From the NCBI GenBank assembly GCA_019321725.1, contig CM033124.1, forward strand, positions 5,952,001 through 6,016,000: a DNA stretch of 64,000 nucleotides. The letters run 5' to 3'. The notes below the pieces were generated by a model. That model made no database searches. It was not told the origin of the DNA and saw only the letters and a list, made by a program, of their open reading frames with translations. This DNA comes from Paulownia fortunei (taxonomy: Eukaryota; Streptophyta; Magnoliopsida; Lamiales; Paulowniaceae). Positions within the stretch are counted from its first letter, which is position 1; each line of letters starts with the position of its first letter. Positions 13,701 to 26,167 of this stretch are shown here, piece by piece. A program made the position numbers and the translations under genes.

Positions 13701-15085
13701 AGAAGGGACTGTTATGCTATAACTGATTTTTGCTACATTTGGTATTCTACCCACCCTCTTCATGTACTCAGTGGATGCAAATGAATGTGTGGCTCCATAA
13801 TCAAATAACACAAGTGTTGGAACACTAGAAATATAAAGTTTACCCATCACCACCGATAACTTTGCCTCTGCATCCGCCTTAGTCATGGTGAACACCCTAG
13901 TTGGTATATTCCTTTGGCCAGTGTGATTTTATTTACTTGGGAAAAATTTAGCAATATATCCTGGCATTCCACATCAAAAGCACGTCCTCGTATCTGTAGA
14001 GCAGCCTCCAGTATATCGATTGCCATATTTCTAACACACAGCTTCTGGCATTGGTGCTTTTTCAAATTCAACCCGTGGCCTCTTACTTTGACCTACTTAT
14101 TGTTGGCCTCGTTCTCTTTGAAATTTAAATCCCAGCCTCTATATTTGGACTGGCCTTTTTTGTCCCATAATCTATCTCTGTCCCTGTTGTCGAGCCTCCT
14201 GTGCATGAGCAACTCTCGATTCAGCCTATTCTGCTACCAAGGCTCTCTCAGCCACCTGTGAAAATGTTATCCCTTGAGTACCCACCATATTCACATCCTG
14301 GTACAACTCTGGCCCCAAACCCTCCAAAAATCTCTCTACTTTCAATGCTTCATTGTTGACCATATGCGTAGCAAACTTGGATAGGTGTTCAAATCTATGA
14401 ATATATTCACCAACAGTCATCGCTCCTTATCGTAGTTGTATAAACTCGTTTATCTTAATCATGCGAACTGGGGCCATAAAATATTTATTTTGGGACAACT
14501 CCTTGATTCTGTCCCAGTTCATGGTAGTAATGTCCTTTATGCTACTGATCGTATCCCACTAATGGCCTGCACTATTGCGAAGCATGAAAGTGGCACACAT
14601 TAACCTCTTCTCTTCTAGCACCCTGCTATATTGGAACATGTTTTCTAGGGTCCTCAACTAGTCCTCTGCAGCGGTAGGATCAATAGCATCCTCAAATGTG
14701 GGGGGGCCAACCTCCTAAATTATTCTCCCACCATACTCTGCCCAATGTTGGTTTACCTCCACCTGCAATTGCTCACCATCATCCCTCTGTCGAATCAGCT
14801 ACTCAATTTGTTCGGATTGTTGTTCAATCAACTTTGTTAACTGGTTAATCATGGTATCTTTATCATTACTCGGGATGAGTGTCTCATCTCTTTGAGCTCT
14901 AGCATCACAACAGCTATCACCGTGAGTTCTCACCATTTTGTAATGCTGTTTTATACAAGTTTGATAAAATATGGCCAATATAATTCAGGAAATAGATAAT
15001 GCATTATATGATAATGTAAAACTTACTTACGTGGCTGTGCTCCGCAAAGTCTGAGTTTGTGTACATGGATAGTCTAGAAGACCTC
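10800..15085 (-). pseudogene. Degenerate Tekay-type gag-pol of element C
   Basis: Domains in minus-strand order. Gag lies around 14900-14100, with the conserved 'FLEGLGPELYQDV' block at 14226-14420. A zinc-knuckle remnant lies near 13950. Protease is at 13689-13895, where the catalytic DTG has become DYG (FDYGATHSF). Reverse transcriptase is at about 13230-12600, with LCIDYRELN and the active-site FIDDIL still readable. RNase H lies at about 12450-12150 and integrase at about 11900-11330 ('SYNNYQTSIGMALYEALY'). An integrase tail is at 10936-11169 (HNIFHVSTLRKY), followed by a chromodomain-like end (VLWRNQSVEEATLERE). Stops and frameshifts separate these pieces, so no functional polyprotein remains. 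Chromodomain plus initiator-Met PBS supports the Tekay/Del lineage. Confidence 0.88.
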
Positions 15086-15090
15086 ACCGA

Positions 15091-15102
15091 GCTCTAATAC
15101 CA
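15091..15102 (-). other. Primer binding site of element C
   Basis: The minus strand reads TGGTATTAGAGC, one base from the initiator tRNA-Met complement, three bases from the inner end of the 5' LTR. Confidence 0.75.
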
Positions 15103-15105
15103 CTT

Positions 15106-17754
15106 TGTAATACCCACTACTCAACAACTATATATAAAGTGTAATTTGACATAATAAAACTTGTGTGTGCGTGTGATCTTTTTTTTTTGTAATACTTTAA
15201 GAAAAGATAAATCACTTTTACCTCTACAATCCTGTTTAAAATACTTCATCACATATGTCATGTATATAGCAGGATCAATATTTATATAAAAGCACAACAC
15301 TCACGATGACCATAATATTTAGTTACATGTTTACACTAAAGTTTTAAAAGCAAAATACAGTACCAGTCTCAAAATATAATATAATAGATTCAGAATATAA
15401 CAAGCCTACAAAATAGACCAACAGGTCTTCATTTATGTATATACTCCCTCAAACACCTATAAAAGCTCCAACAGCTACCTAGCCAGCAAAAGATACTTCA
15501 AGCATCATCGTGCTCACCCACAATGCATAAACTATATGAGTTAATGCTCAGCAAGTAAAGATTATATATGTTAAATAATCCACAATGTCAAGTCATGTAT
15601 TTCAAAATGCTATGCCACAATGCAATTCTATGCATTAAAACATTTCGCTCAAAATTATTTCTTTCTTGGGCCCCTAACCAATGTTACTATGCTATGCATC
15701 GGAAGAGAGCTTCGCACACCGCCATAATCTAATCATCAATAATGATATAAGCATGCAAATCCAGTCATACTCATAAGCATTCAAATCCATGTATGCTTCG
15801 GTGAACCAGTAGTGGTCAGCAAAATATTTTTTTTACTTAGAATCATGTATTGCAATGCAAGATTTATCACAATGCTCATATATGATTTATGCATGTGCCA
15901 ATGCCTATGTATGTATGCTCAATAGACATGAATGACAGTAATGCATGCCCTCTGCTATACACATCTGATCTATGATATTACATATAGATCACACATTTAC
16001 TATGTCTATGCATTGTAGTTACAAATGAATCTTTACTTACATTTCACTTGGTTGGTGGCTTAGTCTACATTTGTTTAGAATTCCTCTCCAATCTTAGATG
16101 AAAAATAGCCTGTAATATTACCCAACATCAAGCACCATTCCCAATTTTGCAAGTTGAAAGCACAAAATCTAATACTAAGATCTTAAACACCAAGATATCT
16201 AGGTAATAATCAAGCTTTCACAAACTAGAACCCAATATAGTCCCTCAAATACCTTAATTTCTTAACTTAGATACATGTAAACATCATATAATTGAAGTAT
16301 TATAACTATAATAGCATGTATCTAATTGTTAACACTCAATAGCAATAGGTCTAGGTTGAAACATGCTAAGTTATCAAATGAGACAGATTCACATTTTCAT
16401 ATTTTCCTGCCGTCCAATTTAGTTGCATGCTAACTTTGACATCCTTAAGCATATTCAATCACTCAAAAATTTTTACCATACTTAGATAACATGTATAGAA
16501 ATGTAATAATATTTTATAATTGCTTAAAATCACTGTTTTACCTCAGTAAAATCAGCCCACATTTCACAACACAAAAACTGTAAGTTCTATCATGACAGTT
16601 TTGAGTGTCTCTTTAAATATCAAACCATATTTTCATTTATAACCTCTCCAAACTTATGTACACCACCTAAAATCATATATAAACACAGATATGGTGAAAT
16701 ATATGGGTTTTAATCAAGTTATTATACATATATAAAGCTTTAAAAATAAAAACCAGCAAGTATACAGTTTCTGTCCCTATTGATTTCTATTGTGATTTTG
16801 CAACTAAAAATCACTTTTTTGTGAATTATAAGACCATAGATAACATACTAAAATGATTATAAACAATAATATACTCTTTCAAGATCATAAAACCTCAAAA
16901 AATTCAAGAATTGAAATCAAAACATGAGTTAAGCTCACCTATGAACAATTTTAAGTTTCTACTTGCTCCTTCTTACTTCCCTTTGCTTCCTTTACTTTTT
17001 TTCTTTACTTGGAATCACTTGGGAGAAACTTCTAAAATTTAATATGGAGGTTTTGGAGTTGAAATAGCTCAGAAAATAGTTTTTGGTCATGGTTCAAGGA
17101 TAGAAATGAAGAAAGGTTGAGGTGGTAGCTTGATATGGCAAAATTTGAGGTGGCAAGGCTTGAGGTGTCAAGTGGTGCTTCAAATATGATGTTACACACA
17201 CCTTATACAACTGTAATCTAGTGTTTCACATATGATCAGATAATAAATTCTATCATAATTTTTTAATCGTTCATTCGATCTCTAAACCGATTGGCATCCG
17301 ATTCTTAAATAATTGTCTAGTTTGCATTCCTAAAACTATATGCAAATATTGACCTTCTAATATAATACTTAATCATATTATATCATGTCCAATATCTCAA
17401 GTACGTTAATTTACAATTATATACTTTTGAAATAACTTCATCAAATCAAATTAAACTGTATAAATTTACTAGTAACACTTTTAACACTTCTAAAAATTAT
17501 AACGTGTAGCCTAGTAATATTCATCATATTGATTCCTAATTTTTTTCTTACTCCAATGTAGAATTGACCATTTAGGTTAGGGGATTCGATAATCAATACC
17601 ACGCGAGATCTTCAAAATTAAGTTTAATGATTAAGAACGCCATATAAAATAAAATAAATTATATGATATCAATATAAATGCTAATGACACGCAATTAATA
17701 TGTAATAAAGAATCATATTTGGCCAGGTGAGTAGTGAGAGGTTCGGGCATCATA
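15106..17754 (-). repeat. 5' LTR of element C
   Basis: Starts TGTAATACCC and ends GGGCATCATA on the plus strand. The terminal CACA of the partner LTR reads CATA here. It aligns end to end with 8157-10778. Comparing the two copies would date the insertion. Confidence 0.92.
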
Positions 17755-18726
17755 GTGAATTAATTAATTGATTGTTTCACTTAATTAAACTTGAGTTAAT
17801 TAATTAATTAGATTAATTAATGTACTTAATGAAGTCCAAGCCCAACGTAAAATGGCTAATTAGTAGAAGCCCACTTGGAATATTAGAAGAAATAAATTAA
17901 ATAGAAAAAATATTTTTTTCTTATCTAATTGATAAAAGATATAAAGGTTGGATTTATGTGATAGATTCAATGAATGTGAAAGAAGGGAGTGGTCGAAATT
18001 CAAGTCTATCTTAGGCCTAATTTTTTGCCACTAGAGGTTGAAGGAATAAAGGATTTTGGATTAAGATGTATTTAGTTTGTTAGGAAAGTTAGACTTTCCA
18101 AACAACCAATTTAACATGTGAGGCTAAAAGTAGGGATAACCTAATTCTTGTAGCCTCTATATAAAATAGAAAATTGAAGCCAAAATTCTCACTCCCTAGC
18201 ACTCCCAAAATTTGGCCACCATAACTAGAGAAAAGAAAAATTGCTTTACTTCTATTTTCTCCTCTTTTTCCTATCCAAGTTTATGATATTGTTCTTCTTC
18301 CACTAGTTGGAATAAGAACAATCATTATAGGTACTTAATATTTAATTCCACCTGTTGGAATAGAGATTAGTATACACTCCATTCTACTCTAGAAAAGAAA
18401 AACAAAAACAATAGCAAGTTCTTTTGTTTTTGGTTATTCTAGTCCAAGGTGCAAACTGCATTAAAGGAAGGATGTGTGGACTCCTTCGTGAAAGCCTTGA
18501 GACTATCCAACAACCTCAAGCCTTACATCAAATAGAAGAGTTTGAAAAAAGGGGTAACGAATCATATCATCCTTTTTATCTATTTTTTGTTTATAAAAAC
18601 CTATTAATAACGTTGATCATTAAATCACTATGAAATCGGGGGTAATGAAATAAATGTTATTGTTTGTTTGGTTTAAAAAAATTATTTTCCACTGCGATTA
18701 CCCCTCAGGTTATAGAGAACCCAACA
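17755..18726 (+). repeat. L-family LTR, right part
   Basis: Continues the L LTR interrupted at 8156: AATTAATT-rich tract, a 'cccaagcccaacg'-type block, pyrimidine-rich stretch, and the diagnostic end 'agaacccaaca' at 18716-18726. It aligns with 52500-53450. An ORF-like stretch at 18424-18633 lies inside the LTR and I do not consider it a gene. Confidence 0.75.
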
Positions 18727-19044
18727 TAAAATAGTCCACACTTCGAGCAAGAATATGGAATCGAAATTCTACTTGCAATTCTGATTCCTTTACTAACCTA
18801 GTTTTTGGAGTGTGTATAGTGATTATTAATTCTTATTATCAATTCATGATAAAAGAATTAAATACATTAAATAAAAGAAGATGGAATTCTTTAATGTTGT
18901 AGGAAGAAGAAGATGGAGAAAACTAATTTTTCTCTCTAGGATAATCACCGAAAATTAGAGGAGTGTCCCCTCAAATTTTGGGACAAGAAAAAAAATCGGC
19001 TAAATTTTTTACATAAAGCTCAAATCCACAAAATATGAATCCCA
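18727..19044 (-). repeat. Dispersed repeat shared with 58280-58600
   Basis: Aligns in the same orientation with about 58280-58600 (shared 'gtccacactt.gagcaagaat' and 'ttactaacct' blocks, then a purine-rich stretch). In the second location it forms part of an inverted L-like LTR, so this is probably an LTR fragment of a related subfamily placed end to end with the L LTR. Confidence 0.55.
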
Positions 19045-22000
19045 CCCCTAACGTAAAACTTAACATTGTCCCCAATGTTAACTAATTAAGGAACATAAGA
19101 GGGAGAAAATAGGAAACTCTTCTTTCCAATAGATGATCTACTTGGAGTCCATAGGAGAACTACACATATCACCATGGCTCATCTACACAAGAAAAAAACA
19201 CATGAAAGCACATGGGCTATGTACAAAATATAATAAAAAAAAGATAAATAAAAATAAAAAAACCAAAATACTTAAAGCACTAAGGGAAGGAATAGTTCTA
19301 ATTTATAGTCTTTAGCTTGAATTAAAACCTCTCATAGGGAGTAGGCAAGAGCAATAGTAGACATGGTGCTATCAACAACACTCTACAAATACGATTTCAA
19401 CCTTTGTCCATTCACATTGAAGGCACCTGTCTTTCAAGTCTAAACCTCAACAACTCCAGAAGAAAAGATTTTGGTGATGGTAAAGGGTCCGGACCACCGT
19501 GAATTCAATTAGGAGTTGTGTAAGAGCACAAGATTCTCTTCAACAATTCCTTCTTCATAATGTGTTTGTCATGCCATTGTTTAGTCATTTTCTTATTAAG
19601 TTTAGCATTCTTGTATGCTTAGCCCCGAAACTCCTCCATCTCATTCAATTACAACAACTTGTTTTGCCCTGCAGTTTATATATCAAAATTTAAAAATTTA
19701 GTAACCCAATATGCACAATGCTTAAGTTCAATAGGGAGATGACATGGTTTACCAAAGACCAACTTATATGGTGACATCCCAATAGGTGTTTTATATGTCG
19801 TACTATAAGCCCATAAAGCATCATCAAGTTGCAATACCCAATCTTTCCTAATCAAGCTCACTGTTTTTTCCAAAATTTGTTTGATTTCCCTATTGGACAC
19901 TTCTACTTGTCTGCTCGTTTGGGGTGATATGGGGTAGCAATTCTATAGGTGACTCCATACTTACTTAAACGTTCTCATATTGCTTGTTACAAAAATGAGA
20001 GCCACCATCAATAATGATTGCCCTATGTGTGTCAAATCGAGTGAAAATGTGTTTCTTAAAAAATTGGACCACTACCCTAGCATCATTAGTATGAAATGCT
20101 TCTATTTCAACCTATTTAGACACATAATCCATAACAACAAGTATAAATCTATTGGAGCAAGAACTAGGAAAAAGGACCCTTGAAATCAAGTCCCCACACA
20201 TTAAAAAGCTCACATTCAAGAATAATATCCAAAGGCATTTCATTTCTCTTAAAGATATTTTCGGTATGTTGACACCTTTCAAAATAAGCATCATAATCAT
20301 AAGCATCCTTATATAACGTGGGCCAATAGAAATTGGATTGAAGTACCTTAGCGGCTATTTTGAAGGACCAAAGTGACCACCTACCTCCTGATCATAGCAA
20401 TGGTACAATATAGGTAACATTTCTTCTTCGAGCACACATCACCGCAAAACATTATCTACACAAACTTTGAACAATAATGGATCTTCCCACATATAATGTT
20501 TAGTATCAGATAAAACCTTTTTATTTTGATGAAATGAAAAACCATGTGGTAAGATACCAGATAAAATGTAATTGGAAAATTGTGCAAACAATTGAGATGA
20601 TGAAATAGCAAATAATTGTTCATCCTAAAAAATTTCATCAATTAGTTCAACATCATCATACTCAACACTAGGACTCCCTATCATAGACAAGTGATCTACC
20701 AAAATATTTTCCACACCCTTCTTGTCTCTAATTTCAATGTCATATTCTTGCAGCAAAAGAACTCATCTAATTAACCTTGGTTTTGCATCTATGTTGGCTA
20801 GAGGTATTTAAGTGCAGAGTGGTCCATGTACACCATGACTTTAGCTAAAACAAGGTATGAATGAAACTTATGAAATGCATATACTGCAGCTAGAAGTTCT
20901 TCTTCAGTTGTGGCATAATTTTGTTGGGCTTCACTCAAAGTACGACTAGTGTAGTAAATAGTTTGGAATACTTTATTCTTCGTTTGCCTAAGGATTTCAC
21001 CAATAGCTACATCACTTACATTGCATATAAGCTTGAATAGTAGGCTCCAATTAGGTGCCACCATGATTAGCGTAGTGATTGGCTTCTCCTTTAATGTTTG
21101 GAATGCCTGTAAAATAATAATCATAGAAGTTAAAATGTTCATCCTTAACTAGAAGACTTAAGAGGGGTTTAGCAATTTGTGAAAAGTTCTTGATAAACTG
21201 GTGGTGGAACTCAGTGTAACCTAAGAAACCTCCTACTCATTTCACCGATGTAGGAGGAAGTAACTTCTCAATAACCTCCACTTTAGCCCTATCCACCTCA
21301 ATTTCTCTATGTGAGATACCTTCCTTGACCATAAAATAATATTTATCCCAATTCAGGACGAGATTGGTCTCCTCACATCCAATTAATACCAAATCAAGAT
21401 TAGATAAGCACGCATCAAATAAAAATCCAAAAACTAAAAAATCATCTATGAAATCTAAAGAAAATTTTCAACCATATCATGAAAAATAGCCATCATGCAT
21501 CTTTAAAATATAGCGAGTGCATTACACAAACCAAATAGCATTCTCCTAAATGCAAATATACCATAAGGACAAGTGAAAGTGGTTTTCTCTTGATCCTCAA
21601 AAGCTATAGCAATTTGGTTGTAGCCCAAATATCCGTCAAGAAAGAAAAATTCAAAACCCACAAGCCTCTACAACATTTAATCAACAAAGGGAAGGGGAAA
21701 GTGGTCTTTTCTAGTAGCATCATTCAATATCTGATAATTCATACACACTCTCCACCCCAAGACCATCTTAGTTGATATCAATTCATTTTGATCATTATGA
21801 ACAACAGTCATACCTCTCTTTTTAGGCACATAGTATACAAGACTCACCCATGTGCTATTAAAAATGGGATAGATAATACCTACATGAATAAGCTTGATGG
21901 TTTCGACCTTTACTACCTCTTGCCTTATTAGATTTAATCTCCTTTGTGGCTGCACCACAAGCTTATAGCTCTCCTCTATTAAGATTTTTTGCATGCAAAT

Positions 22001-24460
22001 TGAGGAGCTAATTCCCTTAATGTTAGTTGTCTTCCATCCAAATGTTCTCATATGCTCTCTAAGGACTATTAGAAGCTTTTCTTTCATCTCACCGATCAAG
22101 GAAGAATAAATAATTACCAACGAGGAATTTAAATCATTAAGATAAGCATATTTCAAATGAGGAGGAAGGGTTTTAATTTTAAGGATAGGAGACTCCTCAA
22201 TGGATGGCTTTTTTTGTGTAGATATGGGCCTCTCCAATACTTCAAATTATGGTTGAGAACTCTTCTTATAAGGAGGGTTGACCTTCAAACTTGCCACAAT
22301 AGCCCGTATCCCTTCTTCATCATCCTCCTCTTTCTTAGCAAGAACTAAGCATGCCTCCAACTCATCTTTGAATCTTTTCTCATGCAAGAATTTAATAGTT
22401 AAAAACTCAAATGCATTAACTTTATAGCATCTATGATCATCATCTTGATGCTTCATAGCTATGAACACATTAAAAATAACTAGATCATCTCATACTCTAA
22501 GTAATGATCTCTCTAATTTAACATCAATTAATGTGTTACCGGATCTAGGAAGTGTCCACATAGAATAAGAGGCATGTCTACTTTCTCTTCCATGTCCAAA
22601 ACAAAAAATCAACCAAAAATATGAGTTTATCTACCTTGACAAGTACATCTTCAACGATGCCTAGTAGGATACTTGATGGACCAATCGACTAGTTGCAAAG
22701 ATACCGTTGTAGGCTTTGGCTCTACAATTCCAAGTTTCCTAAAAATAGTAATAAGCATGATATTAATGCTAGAACCCAATTCATATAATTGGAAAATAAA
22801 ATTAGACCAATAGTTCTAGGGATAGAAAAACTCCCGAGGTCCTTAAGCTTCGGAGGAAGCTTGTTTTCCACAATTGCCAAGCACTCCTCAGTCAAGTTCA
22901 CCATCTCATGTTTCTCTAATTTTCTTTTATTTAACAAAAATTCTTTTAAAAGTTTATCATATCTTGGCATTTAAAGTAAAGCATCAGCCAATGGTATGTC
23001 AATATGTAACTTTTTAAAAACTTCAAGTAATTTAGAAAATTGAACATCTAATTTTTGTTTTTTCAATGCCATAAGAAAATAGGGAGGAACACTTATTATT
23101 TCATTATGGATGATCAATTTAGATGAGGTGATATGCTTTGATGTTAATGCATGCTCATCCTCCTCCTTATGTTGATGCTCATCTTTCTTGTCATTGAGAT
23201 TTTACTTCCTTCACTTTTAGGTCTATCTCTTCTCCACTCCTTAAGATAATGGTTTGACATGATCTTTAGAATTTTTCTCTGTGTCTCTAGGCGATGTCCC
23301 TTGAGCACATCCCGAGACCATGCTTATAATTTAACCTACTTGAGTTTTCAAATTCTGTAAGGTTACCTCATTGCTTTGGAATCTCACTTTGATATTAGCA
23401 ATAAACTTAGCCACAAGCTCTTCCAAATTTGATTTCTTCTCCTAGGTGGGTAACCGTGTGGTGGTGGTCTAGCCATGTTTTGATTGGCATAAGAGATGCC
23501 TTGGCTACCTTAACCTTCTTATGTAAAATGTGGGTGATTCCTCCATTCAGGATTATATGTTTGGGAATAAGGATTATTTGCCTATCAAAATTCCCAATAT
23601 AATTAGTTTGATCGGATGAGGATGAAAATTGGTTCCCACTTAGAATTTGGTGTTATAGTGTCCACCTCTATATAACTCACATGTCATGGTTTGCACCTTC
23701 ATTATCGAAGCACTCATGTTATCAATCTTCTTATTCAATACTTCGATTTGAGCCAAAAGGGTCGAGTCTATGTCAATAGTGTGCAATCTCGTTGCCTTCT
23801 TTTCCAAACTTCTATTTCTTTTCCATTGGTAACTGTTTGATGCCATTTCCTCTAATAACTCGTATGCCTCTTCCTTATGTTTTCTCATGCTTGTGCCTCC
23901 AACCACTAAATCTATCATGGCTCGATTGGTGGGTAACAAACCAATACAGAATATTTATACTTGATGCCATATAGGCAAACTATGGTATGGACACTTCATT
24001 AATAAATACTTGAACCTCTCCCAACCTTCATACAAGGACTCCAAATTAAATTGCACAAATATAGTTATGTCATTTCTCATTTGGCAGTTTTAGAAGGTGG
24101 AAAGTACTTGGTAAGGAATGCTTGTGTCATGGCCTCCCATGTGTCAATTGATCTAGCGAGTAATGCAATAAGCCAACTCTTTGCTTTATCCCTCAAAGAA
24201 AATAGAAACAATCTCAGCTTAATAGTATTACCGATCACTCCATTGTATTTAAAAGTGTCACAAATCTCTAAGAAGTTTGTTATATGGGCATTAGGGTCGT
24301 CACTAGGCAAACCACTATATTGCATTGAAGGTTTAACATAGTCAAACAATGATCTATTCTCCATATCGCTCATTATTGGCCATTCTTTCCTCTTTTACTT
24401 CCTTTATCAATGAACAAAGAGTTCTCTCTATTTTTGGGTCGTATGGCTTAAGATCCGTGT
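19045..24460 (-). pseudogene. Athila-type Ty3/gypsy gag-pol remnant (element D)
   Basis: Minus-strand order. Gag is at 24373-24077 (LRLFLFSLRDKAKSWL...FLTKYFPPSKTAK) and 23939-23640 (EEAYELLEEMASNSYQW). A protease region follows. RT starts at 22237-21677 (KGISSSICMQKILIEE..., VSLVYYVPKKRGMT), with its active-site motif readable as FIDDF near 21450. RNase H is at 21142-20798 (YYTSRTLSEAQQNYATTEEELLA). Integrase ends at 19900-19676 ([25 protein letters not shown]) and continues to about 19330. Near 19050-19070 the minus strand has the ACATTGGGGACAATGTT motif followed by a G-rich tract that can serve as PPT. These blocks are typical of the Athila lineage. Frameshifts and stops throughout indicate a dead copy. 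Confidence 0.88.
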
Positions 24461-24630
24461 GGATGTCATGAACCAATAACACCTACAATGAACAACAAGA
24501 ACTCTCAAAGTAGCTTGAACAAAAAAGAAAAATGAAACAAAAAAAATAAGAACAATGAAACAAACATAAAGTAAATAAAATGGTCAAACTACAACTAGAC
24601 AATCAACTTTGATATCAGACAAAAACACAC

Positions 24631-24648
24631 TCCCCAGTAATGACACTA
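24631..24648 (-). other. Degenerate primer binding site of element D
   Basis: The minus strand reads TAGTGTCATTACTGGGGA. This resembles the TGGCGCCGTTGCCGGGGA primer site usual in Athila/Tat elements, with several transitions, and is preceded by the usual AAGTTTTT. It marks the 5' end of the internal region of element D. Confidence 0.65.
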
Positions 24649-24654
24649 AAAACT

Positions 24655-25500
24655 TGGTAACCCCGAAATAGTTGGTATAGACCGCCAGTGCATGGTGTCA
24701 ACAAGTAATAAAGAATGAGTAGAGTATAGTTTTCCAAGGGAGTGTGTGTAAGTACTAAATTGTAAATTGCCTCAACAATATTAGACCTAATAATAATAGT
24801 AGCAATTGAACTAGATAACAACAACTTTAAAATTAACAAAATTAACTAAAACCCAAGGAGATTAGGGGATTAAATTCAATACTAATGAAAGTCAAGACAT
24901 TAGTAAGCCATCCTATGTTGTTATGAACCTAGCTTAATTGTGATTAGGAATAATGTGGGTTGTGAGATGATGGATCTTCCTAATGTAATTCATGCTCTCT
25001 CGAGTCAGACCAAATCTATCCCTATTAGGCCACCGACACTGTCTCTAGCTACGGACCATCCTACTAAGAGTGCCTTGAGCTCTGTGAAAACTACTAGCTT
25101 TCAATTTTCACACCTATGACTATCGCACCTCCTACCTATGCCTATATTTTTGTAGGAGTGGATCCGTGACATATATTAACCAATCTATTATTACAACCTC
25201 ATCTCTTCATATTAATTGTAATAATTAAAATCAACTTGAAATTGGTTAAGCCTTAAGATGCTTTATAAACATGGCATATGCCCATCATAATAAAAATAAC
25301 ATTTCAATCAGAATCATAACTCCACAGAAATAGCTTTCCAAGACTTGACAAAAGTGATTTAATTCATATTGAAATTAAGCAAGTACCAAGTATTTCCCAA
25401 CATCATGATTCTTACACATTTCTCAAACTAAACAAAATGAAAGAAGAAATTAAAGTAGAAGAACTAAATCTTTCATCTCCCCCTCTAAGTTACCATTGTC
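24655..25500 (-). repeat. Probable 5' LTR of element D (boundaries uncertain)
   Basis: Lies immediately outside the PBS, where the 5' LTR must be. No coding sequence is visible. The outer boundary could not be fixed because no matching 3' LTR survives at the other end of the element. Confidence 0.4.
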
Positions 25501-26167
25501 ACAACTATTAATCCTTTGCAGTCATTTTATAAACATTTTTTATACCTGTAACTTGTATTGTATGAAGTATAAAATGAAATATTGTATTAAAATAAAAAAT
25601 TCCAATCAAAATATCACATCTTCCTCTTTCTTGATATGATTCTTGGATGGACCTGGATGGACCGATTCCAACGCCCCTTTTATTATGGGTAATGTACAAA
25701 TCAGAATCTCTGCTACAATATCGCAAAAGCTCAAAAATCAGAGCTGCATATGATTGCCTTCATGAGTTGGGTGGGTAAGAGTGCATTAATGCCAATGCAA
25801 GCTATAAATATTTACAATAACAGTTGCGTCACAATACTGGAATTTATATGACATATGCGGAAGTTTTTAAGATGCCCAAGAAAAAACAGAGTAATTTTTT
25901 CCCCAGAGTAGAACTAGAGACTAAAAGCCAAAGCCCTATAATAAAACAAAAAGGGAAATACTGCTGCTAGAAAGATCAAAAACTGGTGAACAAATAATGT
26001 TATTCACCTTTAATCATATACAGGATTTTTAACAGGTTCAGAGTAATAAACAAAATTAAGGATTGAAAATGAGGTTTCCACATTTACATTTCCAGCTCAT
26101 GGGCTTGTAGTTGGAATTGTCATCACCTCTAGCTGAGTTTTCGATACCACTCCTTATTTGGGGGTTT
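25501..26167. other. Unassigned AT-rich sequence
   Basis: No convincing gene, RNA or repeat recognised. Short open frames have no family resemblance. The right end is the inferred outer breakpoint of the inverted LTR segment that starts at about 26168. Confidence 0.4.

Larger units (their letters stand above)
8157..17754 (-). mobile_element. Full-length Tekay/Del-type Ty3/gypsy retrotransposon (element C)
   Basis: A structurally complete but coding-dead element of about 9.6 kb. It has LTRs at 8157-10778 and 15106-17754, a PPT next to the left LTR, an initiator-Met-like PBS next to the right LTR, and a degenerate gag-protease-RT-RNase H-integrase-chromodomain region between them on the minus strand. 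Flanking bases are gtaaa (8152-8156) and gtgaa (17755-17759), a 5-bp target duplication with one mismatch. It inserted into an L-family LTR, whose two halves align across the gap with other L copies. Confidence 0.92.
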
